Assembly (NCBI GenBank): GCA_011390435.1
Contig: JAABSK010000070.1
Location: forward strand, 1 to 11,497
DNA from: Desulfobacteraceae bacterium
GTDB taxonomy: Bacteria; Desulfobacterota; Desulfobacteria; Desulfobacterales; Desulfobacteraceae
Length of the DNA stretch: 11,497 nucleotides
Direction of reading: 5' to 3'
Of the stretch, positions 1-6,308 are shown in pieces. Every line of letters starts with the position of its first letter. The stretch's first letter is position 1. Below the pieces are notes generated by a model, which did no database searches, was not told the DNA's origin, and saw nothing but the letters and a program-made list of their open reading frames with translations. The position numbers and the translations under genes were made by a program.

Positions 1-311
1 AGGGCCGGGCAGCAGCATCCCGGGCATTGACCCTTCTGGCCAAAAAAGACAACCTGTTCACCAGCGGGATCGTTGCCAGTGTTGATCCGATGAAATGCAG
101 CCAGTGCGGTGTGTGTGTTTCCATCTGCCCGTATTCTGCACCGCAGTTTGCTGAAGATGGCCGATTTGCCGGAAAAGCTGAAATCAATGCGGTTCTCTGT
201 AAGGGATGCGGTTTGTGTGTTGCGTCCTGCCGTTCCGGCGCACTGCATCTTCGAGGATTTGACACCCATCAGATTTTTTCACAGATCTTTGCATTAGGTG
301 AAGTTGTATAA
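1..311 (+). CDS. hdrA: HdrA-like heterodisulfide reductase subunit A, C-terminal end only
   Basis: This is the last ~103 codons of a gene that enters from the left edge (reading frame from base 3, stop at 309-311). HdrA is the FAD-containing subunit that splits electrons in Hdr complexes. The visible part holds two complete 4Fe-4S motifs: cysteine codons at 96, 105, 114 and 126 (CxxCxxCxxxCP) and at 198, 207, 216 and 228 (CxxCxxCxxxC, with Arg instead of the usual Pro after the last Cys). The text before them, [17 protein letters not shown], and the VDPMKC lead-in are typical of HdrA C-termini. The FAD-binding domain is outside the window. The next gene starts 14 bases after the stop, so the two are surely co-transcribed. 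No in-frame UGA occurs in the visible part, although some HdrA proteins are selenoproteins. Another ferredoxin-tailed FAD protein is possible but less likely given mvhD next door. Confidence 0.85.
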   Translation, partial: GRAAASRALTLLAKKDNLFTSGIVASVDPMKCSQCGVCVSICPYSAPQFAEDGRFAGKAEINAVLCKGCGLCVASCRSGALHLRGFDTHQIFSQIFALGEVV

Positions 312-325
312 AGGAGAAAAAAATA

Positions 326-748
326 ATGGCACAAAAAGATATTAAAATCGTAAGCTTCCTGTGCAACTGGTGCAGCTATGGTGCAGCAGATCTTGCAGGG
401 GTCAGCAGGCTTGAATATCCTGCTGATATTCGGGTGATCAGAATACCGTGTACCGGCAGGATGAGCCCGAAATTTATTTTGTCTGCATTAAGAGAAGGCG
501 CGGATGCCGTATGGGTATCCGGCTGACATCCTGGCGAATGTCATTACCTGGATGGTAATTATTATGCACGACGGAAATTTGCTCTCATGGGGAACCTTCT
601 CGAGCACATGGGGATTGAAAAAGACCGGGTTCATTTTTCCTGGATCTCGTCTGCCGAAGCCACCAAGTTTGTTGATGTGGTCAAGGAGATCTCTGAAAAA
701 GTAAGGGCAATCGGGCCGAATCAAAAACTTGTTAAGGACTATAGTTAA
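326..748 (+). CDS. mvhD: MvhD/FlxD-type iron-sulfur subunit, selenocysteine-containing (UGA at 524-526)
   Basis: MvhD passes electrons between an electron-input module (hydrogenase, formate dehydrogenase or Flx) and HdrA through a [2Fe-2S] cluster. The frame opens at ATG 326 behind a strong AAGGAG at 311-316. It meets TGA at 524-526 after 66 codons and then continues for 73 more sense codons to TAA 746-748, giving 140 residues, the normal MvhD length. The continuation is clearly MvhD: residue 67 (the TGA) is followed by HPGECHY, and in the family this position is a cysteine in GCHPGxCHY. Expected cluster ligands are C13, C16 (CNWC), C42 (PCTGRM), U67 and C72. The sequence therefore supports UGA decoded as selenocysteine, as known for VhuD of methanogens and for MvhD-like proteins of some sulfate reducers. 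A premature-stop pseudogene is unlikely because everything downstream is conserved. If Sec insertion fails, a 66-residue fragment results. Confidence 0.92.
524..559 (+). promoter_or_regulatory. Candidate bacterial SECIS element just downstream of the mvhD UGA
   Basis: Directly after the UGA lies a perfect 6-bp hairpin: ATTACC (543-548), loop TGGAT (549-553), GGTAAT (554-559). The loop starts 22 bases after the UGA and has guanines at its second and third positions. This fits the known bacterial SECIS arrangement (short G-bearing apical loop about 16-37 bases past the UGA). A second hairpin, TGACAT (524-529) with ATGTCA (538-543), would pair the UGA itself and shares only base 543 with the first. 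The element lies inside the coding sequence, as expected in bacteria. The stems are short and partly fixed by the HPGECHY codons, so the exact fold is inference. Confidence 0.6.
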
Positions 749-761
749 TAAAGGTAAGCTT

Positions 762-1709
762 ATGGATACCTGTATCAATAAAATAAGGGAAATTGCTTTC
801 GGGCTTCTGGAAAAAGAAGCTGTCAGTAAAGTGATCGGGTTCACCAGCGGAACCCTCCCCATGGCAAGCAATCCTGTTGTCATTCACTCAAAACAGGATG
901 TGGACCAGCTTGTTTTTAATTCAACCTGCGGACTCAACCTTGCAAATTATATCCGAAATCACAAAGGTAAAATTGCAGTGGTTGCCAAAGGCTGCGATTC
1001 CAGAAATATTGTCACCCACATCGTTGAAAACCAGGTGAAACGGGATCAGATTCATATCATTGGTGTTCCCTGTCACGGTATGGTGGACAAGAAAAAAATT
1101 GCTGCCCTGTTTGATGATGATATCATTGAATTCACTGAAACCGCTGACCAGCTGATGGTCAAGTCTGCCACCCAGGAAAAAACACTGGATAAAAAAGAGT
1201 ATCTCAGGGAAAATTGTCAATTGTGTCTGCACAGAAACCCGGTCATTTATGATGATCTGGCCGCAGACCTGGTTGATGAACAAACACTGGAAAATGCATT
1301 TTCAGATGTTGAAAAAATCGAATCCCTGGACAGCGATGCCAAATGGCAGCATTTTGAAAATTTAACCCAGAACTGCATCCGGTGCTATGCCTGCAGAAAT
1401 GCATGCCCGCTGTGCTATTGCCCCACCTGTTTTGTGGATGAATCCGGCCCACAGTGGGTTGGAAAAGGCCAGAACAAAACCGATGTCAACACCTTCCATT
1501 TCCTCAGGGCATTCCACTGCGCCGGCCGCTGTACAGACTGCGGCGCCTGTGTCGAAGCCTGTCCCATGGATATCAATGTCAGGGATTTTACACGGAAATT
1601 GAACAAGGATGCCTTTGAAATGTTTGGCTGGGAAGCCGGCCTGGATATTGTCAAACGCCCGCCTTTGGACGCTTACAGTCCAGATGATCCCAACGATTTT
1701 ATCAAGTAA
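762..1709 (+). CDS. FlxC-like 4Fe-4S subunit of Hdr-Flx electron-transfer complex
   Basis: A 315-residue cytoplasmic iron-sulfur protein, probably carrying electrons between the NAD(P)H-oxidising flavoprotein and MvhD/HdrA. The N-terminal ~190 residues resemble the FrhB/FdhB-type fold (KGCDSR around 76-81, GVPCHG around 101-106, CQLC at 152-155). The C-terminal part has a rich ferredoxin region: C205, C208, C211, C215 followed by C218, C220 and C223, then C257, C260, C263, C267. I chose ATG 762, preceded by AAAGG at 750-754, over an upstream in-frame TTG at 729 that would overlap mvhD. The gene follows mvhD by 13 bases and precedes the next by 16. The FlxC name is by position and domain content; the annotation 'coenzyme F420 hydrogenase/dehydrogenase beta-like' would also fit. 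Confidence 0.75.
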   Translation: MDTCINKIREIAFGLLEKEAVSKVIGFTSGTLPMASNPVVIHSKQDVDQLVFNSTCGLNLANYIRNHKGKIAVVAKGCDSRNIVTHIVENQVKRDQIHIIGVPCHGMVDKKKIAALFDDDIIEFTETADQLMVKSATQEKTLDKKEYLRENCQLCLHRNPVIYDDLAADLVDEQTLENAFSDVEKIESLDSDAKWQHFENLTQNCIRCYACRNACPLCYCPTCFVDESGPQWVGKGQNKTDVNTFHFLRAFHCAGRCTDCGACVEACPMDINVRDFTRKLNKDAFEMFGWEAGLDIVKRPPLDAYSPDDPNDFIK

Positions 1710-1725
1710 ATGAAAAGGGTATACT

Positions 1726-2778
1726 ATGAAATTTATAACAATTGATAAAAAAGACTGGGCCGACGGCATTGAAAAATCCAGAAAGACCTATCAGCTGTTC
1801 GGGCCTGTTAAAGAAAAAAACGGCTTTTTGATCAAAAGCCTCGGCAAAGATGCCCTGCCGGATATGACTTATCAGGATTCTGTCATGTCTGCAAAATCTG
1901 TTTTATTTCCCCAGTCGGAAAAAATGCTGAACACCTCCCTGGATGAATCCAAGGACGGCCATCATATCATGAACCGCGCTCCTGCAGACTACTCACCGCG
2001 GGCGGTCGTGGGCATTCGCCCCTATGATGCAAAAGCGATCCAGCTGCTTAAATTGAATTTTGATACCACTGATTATCGTGACCCATACTGGTGTGATGCC
2101 TATGACGTCACCACTTTTATCGGCCTTGGCATCAATACGCCTGGATTATTTGATTTTTCACCCTCTGCCGGTTCCGGCCCGTTTGATGAAGAAGGGCTGG
2201 ATGTACTGCTGGCTGACATGGATGATACCTACCTGGCCAAAATTTTAACGGATAAGGGTCAGGCCTTTGTTGATGCCTGTGGATTTACTGCCCCGGCAGA
2301 TGCAACGGAAAGCCAGGTGCTTCTGGATGTATTGAAAAAAGAGGCTGAAAAAAATATTGCTTCAGCAATCCAGACAGATAAACTCAAAGAGAAAACCATT
2401 CTGGATCTCTATGAAGCACCTTTCTGGGAAGATGTTGCCTTTTCGTGCATCAACTGCGGCACCTGTACCTATGTGTGCCCCACCTGCTGGTGTTTTGACA
2501 TCCAGGATGAAACCAAACAGAAAACCACGACCAGGTTCCGTCACTGGGATACCTGCATGTCTCCTTTGTTCACGCTTCATACCACCGGGCATAACCCCAG
2601 AGACAGCAAAACACATCGGGTCAGGCAACGGTTCATGCACAAGCTGAAATACTTTGTCGACAAATATGACCAGGGAACCATGTGCGTCGGATGCGGACGA
2701 TGTGTCAAAAGCTGTCCGGTGAACATTGATATTCGGAAAGTGTGCAATATGATGAACGCTTACGAGAAACAAGAATAG
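1726..2778 (+). CDS. FlxB/AsrA/HydB-like 4Fe-4S dicluster subunit
   Basis: A 350-residue protein of the family of anaerobic sulfite reductase subunit A and sulfhydrogenase beta subunits, which pass electrons to or from a partner FAD/NAD(P) subunit. Family marks are the SAKSVLFPQSEKML segment (55-68), GIRPYDAKAI (96-105), RHWDTC (272-277) and two cluster motifs: C241, C244, C247, C251 with C254 and C256 (CPTCWC), and C320, C323, C326, C330 (CVGCGRCVKSCP). GIRPYD carries Tyr100 where relatives often have Cys. ATG 1726 has AAAAGGG at 1713-1719. The next gene, its expected FAD/NAD partner, begins 17 bases downstream, so the pair mirrors asrAB and hydBG. With hdrA and mvhD upstream, the FlxB assignment is preferred over a sulfite reductase; no siroheme AsrC subunit follows. 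Confidence 0.8.
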   Translation: MKFITIDKKDWADGIEKSRKTYQLFGPVKEKNGFLIKSLGKDALPDMTYQDSVMSAKSVLFPQSEKMLNTSLDESKDGHHIMNRAPADYSPRAVVGIRPYDAKAIQLLKLNFDTTDYRDPYWCDAYDVTTFIGLGINTPGLFDFSPSAGSGPFDEEGLDVLLADMDDTYLAKILTDKGQAFVDACGFTAPADATESQVLLDVLKKEAEKNIASAIQTDKLKEKTILDLYEAPFWEDVAFSCINCGTCTYVCPTCWCFDIQDETKQKTTTRFRHWDTCMSPLFTLHTTGHNPRDSKTHRVRQRFMHKLKYFVDKYDQGTMCVGCGRCVKSCPVNIDIRKVCNMMNAYEKQE

Positions 2779-2795
2779 CGAACAAAGGAGGAAAG

Positions 2796-3641
2796 ATGCA
2801 AAACCCTTATATGCCGTATCCGGTTCGCATTGATGATATTGAAATTGCAACGGAAGATAAATCCCTGAAAACATTTAAATTCGTCTTTTTAAATCCGGAA
2901 GATGAAGAGAAGTTTTCCTACCAGGCCGGACAATTTGCAGAACTGTCCATTCCCGGTGTGGGTGAGATTCCCATCGGAATCGCTTCTTCTCCTGTTGAAA
3001 AAGGATTTGTCAAGTTTACTGTCTTCAGGGCCGGCGTTGTTACCAGTTACCTGCACAACATGAAAGTAGGCGATATCATGGGCCTCCGGGGGCCTCTGGG
3101 AAACTGGTATCCCTGGGACAAGCTGGAAAATAAAAACGTTGTAATTATCGGCGGTGGCTTTGCTTTTACCACGTTACGGTCTTCAATCGTTTACATGCTT
3201 GATCCGGCCAACCGGAAAAAATTCAAAAATATCGACGTGGTCTATGGTGCCAGATCACCTGGTATGCTTTTGTACCGCGAAGAGCTCTTTGAATGGGAAA
3301 AACGTGATGATATCAACATGCACATCACTGTAGACGGAACCGATGATCCCAACTGGCAGTACCATACCGGGTTTGTCCCGCAGGTGGTGGAAAAAAACGC
3401 ACCTAAGGCAACTGAAGATACCTATGCCATTATCTGTGGTCCGCCGATCATGATCAAGTTCACCATGCCCTCTTTAACCCAGCTGGGCTATCAGGAGAAC
3501 CAGATCATCATGTCACTGGAAAACAGAATGAAATGCGGCATTGGTATGTGTGGACGATGCAACATCGGCAAAGAACTTGTCTGCAAAGACGGACCTGTCT
3601 TCACGCTGGAGGAGCTGAATCAGACACCAAAAGAATATTAA
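2796..3641 (+). CDS. FlxA/AsrB/HydG-like FAD- and NAD(P)-binding 2Fe-2S subunit
   Basis: A 281-residue ferredoxin-NADP reductase-fold protein, likely the NAD(P)H entry point of the Hdr-Flx complex. Domains in order: FAD-binding barrel (about 8-105, with GQFAELSIPG at 45-54 and the isoalloxazine-site variant PIGIASS at 59-65), NAD(P)-binding domain (glycine-rich GGGFAFTTLRS at 119-129, ICGPP at 213-217), and a C-terminal [2Fe-2S] motif C247, C252, C255, C263. ATG 2796 is chosen because AAAGGAGG sits at 2784-2791, while the frame itself is open further upstream into the preceding gene. It is the last gene of the operon; no clear terminator follows before the dsrC promoter. The asrB name is possible on sequence alone, but the hdrA-mvhD context argues for FlxA. 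Confidence 0.82.
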   Translation: MQNPYMPYPVRIDDIEIATEDKSLKTFKFVFLNPEDEEKFSYQAGQFAELSIPGVGEIPIGIASSPVEKGFVKFTVFRAGVVTSYLHNMKVGDIMGLRGPLGNWYPWDKLENKNVVIIGGGFAFTTLRSSIVYMLDPANRKKFKNIDVVYGARSPGMLLYREELFEWEKRDDINMHITVDGTDDPNWQYHTGFVPQVVEKNAPKATEDTYAIICGPPIMIKFTMPSLTQLGYQENQIIMSLENRMKCGIGMCGRCNIGKELVCKDGPVFTLEELNQTPKEY

Positions 3642-3658
3642 CCGAACTTTAATTTATA

Positions 3659-3688
3659 TTGACAACTTACCATGGCTTAAGATATGTT
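3659..3688 (+). promoter_or_regulatory. Probable sigma70 promoter of dsrC
   Basis: A consensus -35 box TTGACA (3659-3664) stands 18 bases ahead of TATGTT (3683-3688). Transcription would start near 3695, leaving a leader of about 70 bases before dsrC. An inverted repeat CTTAA/TTAAG (3676-3691) spans the -10 box and could be an operator. A separate promoter is consistent with DsrC being needed in large amounts compared with the Hdr-Flx proteins. Confidence 0.6.
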
Positions 3689-3708
3689 AAGTTTTCAATA
3701 TTTGAAGC

Positions 3709-3725
3709 TAAGACAGGATGTCTTA
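3709..3725 (+). repeat. Perfect 7-bp inverted repeat in the dsrC leader
   Basis: TAAGACA (3709-3715), loop GGA, TGTCTTA (3719-3725). It lies in the predicted untranslated leader about 43 bases ahead of the dsrC start. No T-run follows, so it is not a terminator. It could be an mRNA-stabilising hairpin or a protein site; the function is unknown. Confidence 0.5.
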
Positions 3726-3767
3726 AATAATTGTAAAAAAAACACAACTTTTAGGAGGAAATTTTAA

Positions 3768-4085
3768 ATGGCAACAGTCGATTTTAACGGGAAATCATTC
3801 GAAATAGATGAAGACGGGTTCCTTCTTGACTACAATACGTATTGTGAAGAGTGGGTTGATTATGTAAAGACCCAGGAAGGTATTGATGAACTGACAGATG
3901 AACATTGGACCCTGATCAAAGTGCTTCAGGATTATTATGAAAAAAATGGAATCGCTCCGATGGTTCGTGTTCTGTCAAAACTGACAAAATTCAAACTCAA
4001 ACACATCTATGAACTGTTCCCCTCAGGACCCGGCAAAGGCGCCTGTAAAATGGCCGGCCTTCCCAAACCGACTGGATGTGTATAA
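3768..4085 (+). CDS. dsrC: DsrC, sulfur-carrier protein of dissimilatory sulfite reduction
   Basis: DsrC is the small cytoplasmic partner of DsrAB sulfite reductase; it carries the reduced sulfur as a trisulfide between its two C-terminal cysteines, which the DsrMKJOP membrane complex is thought to reduce. This 105-residue protein has the expected length and both catalytic cysteines, C93 and C104, spaced by ten residues and ending GCV, which separates true DsrC from TusE/RspA-like relatives with one. An extra C26 is present. It starts at ATG 3768 behind AGGAGG (3753-3758). It is flanked by its own promoter and terminator, so it is a single-gene unit, as dsrC often is apart from dsrAB. Its place directly after an Hdr-Flx operon suggests that it could also be a substrate of that complex. 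Confidence 0.96.
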   Translation: MATVDFNGKSFEIDEDGFLLDYNTYCEEWVDYVKTQEGIDELTDEHWTLIKVLQDYYEKNGIAPMVRVLSKLTKFKLKHIYELFPSGPGKGACKMAGLPKPTGCV

Positions 4086-4118
4086 TTCAATAGCCATCCA
4101 TTCCGTTTAGATAGATTT

Positions 4119-4154
4119 AAAGGCTCTGCATATCACTTGTGCAGGGCCTTTTTT
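4119..4154 (+). terminator. Rho-independent terminator after dsrC
   Basis: AAAGGCTCTGCA-type stem: AGGCTCTGCA (4121-4130) pairs with TGCAGGGCCT (4140-4149) with one T-G wobble, around a 9-base loop, followed by T-rich TTTTTATT. The stem can extend by two A-T pairs outward. It isolates dsrC from the ahb gene downstream. Confidence 0.85.
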
Positions 4155-4182
4155 ATTCATAAAAAGGAGTCGCACTGGCGCT

Positions 4183-4638
4183 ATGGCTGTTATTGACCAG
4201 AAAAATAAAATGATCCTCAACCATATTCAGGTTGACTTTCCAATCCACCCAAGACCCTATCAGATCATTGCTGACCAGCTGGGCATGGAAGAAGATGAAC
4301 TGATCCTGCGGATCCGTCAAATGAAAAAAGAGATGCTGATCCGTCGAATTGGTGGAAATTTCAGCCCGGACCGCCTGGGATACCACTCGACGCTGTGTGC
4401 TGCCATGGTTCCTGAAGATAAAATTGAACTGTTCACCCGGACAGTCAATGCTTACAGCGGAGTGACCCATAACTACCAGCGGGATCATCAATTCAACATC
4501 TGGTTTACTTTTATCTCTCCCCAAAAAGAGAAGATCGAAGAGAATCTGAAAGCAATTTCCAAAAGCACCGGCGTACAGACCATACTGAACCTGCCTGCCA
4601 CCCGTGTATTTAAAATCAGTGCCAATTTCAAACTATGA
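4183..4638 (+). CDS. Siroheme decarboxylase subunit (AhbA/AhbB, Lrp/AsnC-like fold)
   Basis: Siroheme decarboxylase converts siroheme to 12,18-didecarboxysiroheme in the alternative heme pathway used by sulfate reducers and archaea; AhbA and AhbB are paralogues that form the enzyme and resemble NirD/L/G/H. The 151 residues show a winged-helix-like N-terminus (about 5-55, FPIHPRPYQIIADQLG) and an AsnC-type ligand-binding half with the conserved THNYQRDHQFNIWFT (95-109), where H96 matches the catalytic region of the family. The presence of this motif argues against an amino-acid-responsive Lrp regulator. I cannot decide between AhbA and AhbB, and the second subunit and AhbC/AhbD are not in the window. 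The start at ATG 4183 is 13 bases from AAAGGAG (4163-4169), longer than usual, but no closer in-frame start exists. The gene overlaps the next by four bases (ATGA). Confidence 0.83.
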   Translation: MAVIDQKNKMILNHIQVDFPIHPRPYQIIADQLGMEEDELILRIRQMKKEMLIRRIGGNFSPDRLGYHSTLCAAMVPEDKIELFTRTVNAYSGVTHNYQRDHQFNIWFTFISPQKEKIEENLKAISKSTGVQTILNLPATRVFKISANFKL

Positions 4639-5435
4639 CATCGATGAAAATCGCCTTTGTTGTTCAGAATGCCGTTGCTGGCGCGTATGAACAAAATCTG
4701 CAGTCCACACTGAAGTTTATTGCTGATGCAAAAAAACAAGGCGCTCAAATGGTTGTTTTTCCGGAAATGAATCTCACTGGATATCTCACAGGCCCGGAAA
4801 TCAAAACCATCTGCCGCGGTATCGACCCGGGTATCATCGATCTGTTTTCAACGCTCGCACACCATCAGCAGATCCTGATTCTGACCGGGCTGGCTGAAAA
4901 ATCAGACAATGCCATCTATGCGTCCCACCTGGTGTTTCATCAGGACAGGCGGTATGAGGTATACCGCAAGATCCATACAGCACCGTTTGAAAAAAAATAT
5001 TTTACGCCCGGAGACCAACAGGTGCTGTTTGATTGCAATGGGTTCCGGTTTGGGGTTCAGCTGTGCTATGATGCGCATTTTCCTGAACTGTCGCTTGCCA
5101 TGGCTCTGCAGAATGTGGATATCATTGTAATGCCGCATGCATCTCCCAGGGGAACGCCTCAGGAAAAATGCCAGTCATGGATGCGCCATCTGACTGCCAG
5201 GGCATTTGATAACGGAGTGTATATTGCAGCCTGTAATCAAACCGGAGACAATCTTGCGGGATTGAATTTTCCCGGTCTCTGCCTGGTGATCGGCCCGGAC
5301 GGCAATGCAGTATACCAGTCAACAGATCCTGCTGAAGGCATTCACATGGTTCAATTTGAAAAAGCCGTGCTGGAGCATGTCCGCTCCCATGAGATGCGGT
5401 ATTTTTTACCCCACCGGAGGACAGATCTGTTTTAA
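4635..5435 (+). CDS. Nitrilase-superfamily carbon-nitrogen hydrolase
   Basis: A 266-residue C-N hydrolase, which hydrolyses amides, carbamoyl compounds or nitriles through a Glu-Lys-Cys triad. The triad is visible: E44 in VFPEMNLTGY, K112 in YRKIHTAPF and C144 in LCYDAHFPEL; E119 in the PFEKKYFTPGD segment matches the second conserved glutamate. Length is typical for a single-domain member with no signal peptide. The start ATG 4635 overlaps the TGA of the siroheme decarboxylase gene (translational coupling); a second in-frame ATG at 4644 could be the real start. The substrate cannot be read from the sequence. Its tie to a heme-pathway gene is only positional. It ends 11 bases before the convergent mlaA. 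Confidence 0.85.
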   Translation: MTSMKIAFVVQNAVAGAYEQNLQSTLKFIADAKKQGAQMVVFPEMNLTGYLTGPEIKTICRGIDPGIIDLFSTLAHHQQILILTGLAEKSDNAIYASHLVFHQDRRYEVYRKIHTAPFEKKYFTPGDQQVLFDCNGFRFGVQLCYDAHFPELSLAMALQNVDIIVMPHASPRGTPQEKCQSWMRHLTARAFDNGVYIAACNQTGDNLAGLNFPGLCLVIGPDGNAVYQSTDPAEGIHMVQFEKAVLEHVRSHEMRYFLPHRRTDLF

Positions 5436-5446
5436 AACAAGGAACT

Positions 5447-6232
5447 CTACTCAGCCACTTTCATCTTCCGGTTCTGGATATAAGCGTTTCTCAATGCAAC
5501 ATACGGGTCTAAAGCAGCCTCTTTTAATGCTTCATAATCCCCGATTCTGAAGGTTGTTTCATTAATGGCCCGGTAAAAGCTGATGCCGACTGAAAGCTCG
5601 GCAGGATCAAGATAGCGAATGGGGTTCATAAAAGAATCACCGACAAGTCCCACTGTATCCCTCAGCGTGGATGGACCAAAAAAAGGCAGCACAAGATAAC
5701 ACCCGTTTCCAATGGAATAACTGCCAAAGGTCTGGCCCAGATCCTCCTGGCTTGTATGCATGTCAAACCGGTTCTGTGCCACCTGCCCAAACCCGAGAAT
5801 ACCGCCGGTTGAATTCATCAGAAAGATCCCCACTTCAGTGCCGGCACTGTGAAATTTTCCCTGAAGCAGATTGTTGACAAAGCGAACAGGAAAAAGCAGG
5901 TTATGAAAAAAATTGCTTACCCCTTTTCGCACTGGTGTGGGCGTGACAGCCTTGTATCCGGTGGCAATGGGTTTCATGATACCGAAATATAAGAAATCAT
6001 TGACCCCGTACATGGCATAATTGAAATAGTACAATGGATCTGCAATCGCTTCAGAATCTGGAATGTCATCTTCAAAATCCGCCATGAGATCATCATCAGG
6101 TTCTTCATTTCCACTGGCAGAAAAACCCGCTGGTTCCTTGGGCTGTGTATTGCCTGAAGCATCAGAAAACGGCAGCAAACATACACAAAAGAAAATTACA
6201 AAAACCATGCAGCAGAATCTGTTTTTCATCAT
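5447..6232 (-). CDS. mlaA: MlaA/VacJ-family outer-membrane phospholipid transport protein
   Basis: MlaA takes mislocalised phospholipids from the outer leaflet of the outer membrane and hands them inward. The 261-residue protein has an N-terminal signal peptide (hydrophobic 9-22, likely signal peptidase I site at S23-x-A25), an acidic linker rich in Asp/Glu (43-62), and the VacJ domain beginning ADPLYYFNYAMYGVNDFLY (64-82) and including NSTGGILGFG (140-149) and VLPFFGPSTLRD (181-192). No acceptable lipobox precedes any of the N-terminal cysteines (C7, C8, C16, C18), so it seems not to be a lipoprotein, unlike E. coli MlaA. Shine-Dalgarno GGAAAGGA lies a few bases upstream. It is the last gene of the mla operon, 76 bases after mlaD. 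Confidence 0.92.
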   Translation of the reverse strand: MMKNRFCCMVFVIFFCVCLLPFSDASGNTQPKEPAGFSASGNEEPDDDLMADFEDDIPDSEAIADPLYYFNYAMYGVNDFLYFGIMKPIATGYKAVTPTPVRKGVSNFFHNLLFPVRFVNNLLQGKFHSAGTEVGIFLMNSTGGILGFGQVAQNRFDMHTSQEDLGQTFGSYSIGNGCYLVLPFFGPSTLRDTVGLVGDSFMNPIRYLDPAELSVGISFYRAINETTFRIGDYEALKEAALDPYVALRNAYIQNRKMKVAE

Positions 6233-6308
6233 GGGACAGTTCCTTTCCTATTGATCCGGTGTCTGTTGTTCAATCACGCCAATGAAAAAACGTGCGTCAT
6301 GTGTCCGG

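Noticed and set aside
326..526. mvhD as a pseudogene broken by a premature stop
   Set aside because: The downstream frame keeps family-conserved residues to a normal C-terminus, the UGA is at a known cysteine/selenocysteine position, and a hairpin suited to SECIS follows.
504..704. Short + strand open frame starting at ATG 504 beside the mvhD UGA, as a possible separate gene
   Set aside because: It lies in a different frame from mvhD and shows no recognisable motif, whereas the mvhD frame across the UGA is conserved throughout.
488..883. Minus-strand open frame of 131 codons across mvhD and the start of the FlxC-like gene
   Set aside because: It is antisense to two well-supported genes and has no family motif or ribosome site.
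1362..1769. Minus-strand open frame of 135 codons opposite the FlxC-like ferredoxin region
   Set aside because: It is a shadow produced by the cysteine-rich coding sequence on the other strand.
2362..2874. Minus-strand open frame of 170 codons opposite the FlxB-like gene
   Set aside because: It overlaps two convincing + strand genes entirely and has no recognisable domain.
1726..3641. asrAB dissimilatory (anaerobic) sulfite reductase genes
   Set aside because: No siroheme AsrC gene follows, and the preceding hdrA and mvhD genes point to an Hdr-Flx complex.
4183..4638. Lrp/AsnC-type transcriptional regulator
   Set aside because: The THNYQRDHQFNIWFT motif is that of siroheme decarboxylase subunits, which share the fold but not the function.
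5421..5439. Overlapping palindromes ACAGATCTGT and TGTTTTAAAACA at the nitrilase stop, as a bidirectional terminator
   Set aside because: Each is short, AT-rich or without loop, and no T-run follows on either strand, so no terminator can be claimed for this 11-base convergent gap.
6233..6308. The 76-base gap between mlaD and mlaA as a hidden small gene or internal promoter
   Set aside because: I found no convincing -35/-10 pair, hairpin or open frame with a ribosome site, apart from the mlaA Shine-Dalgarno.
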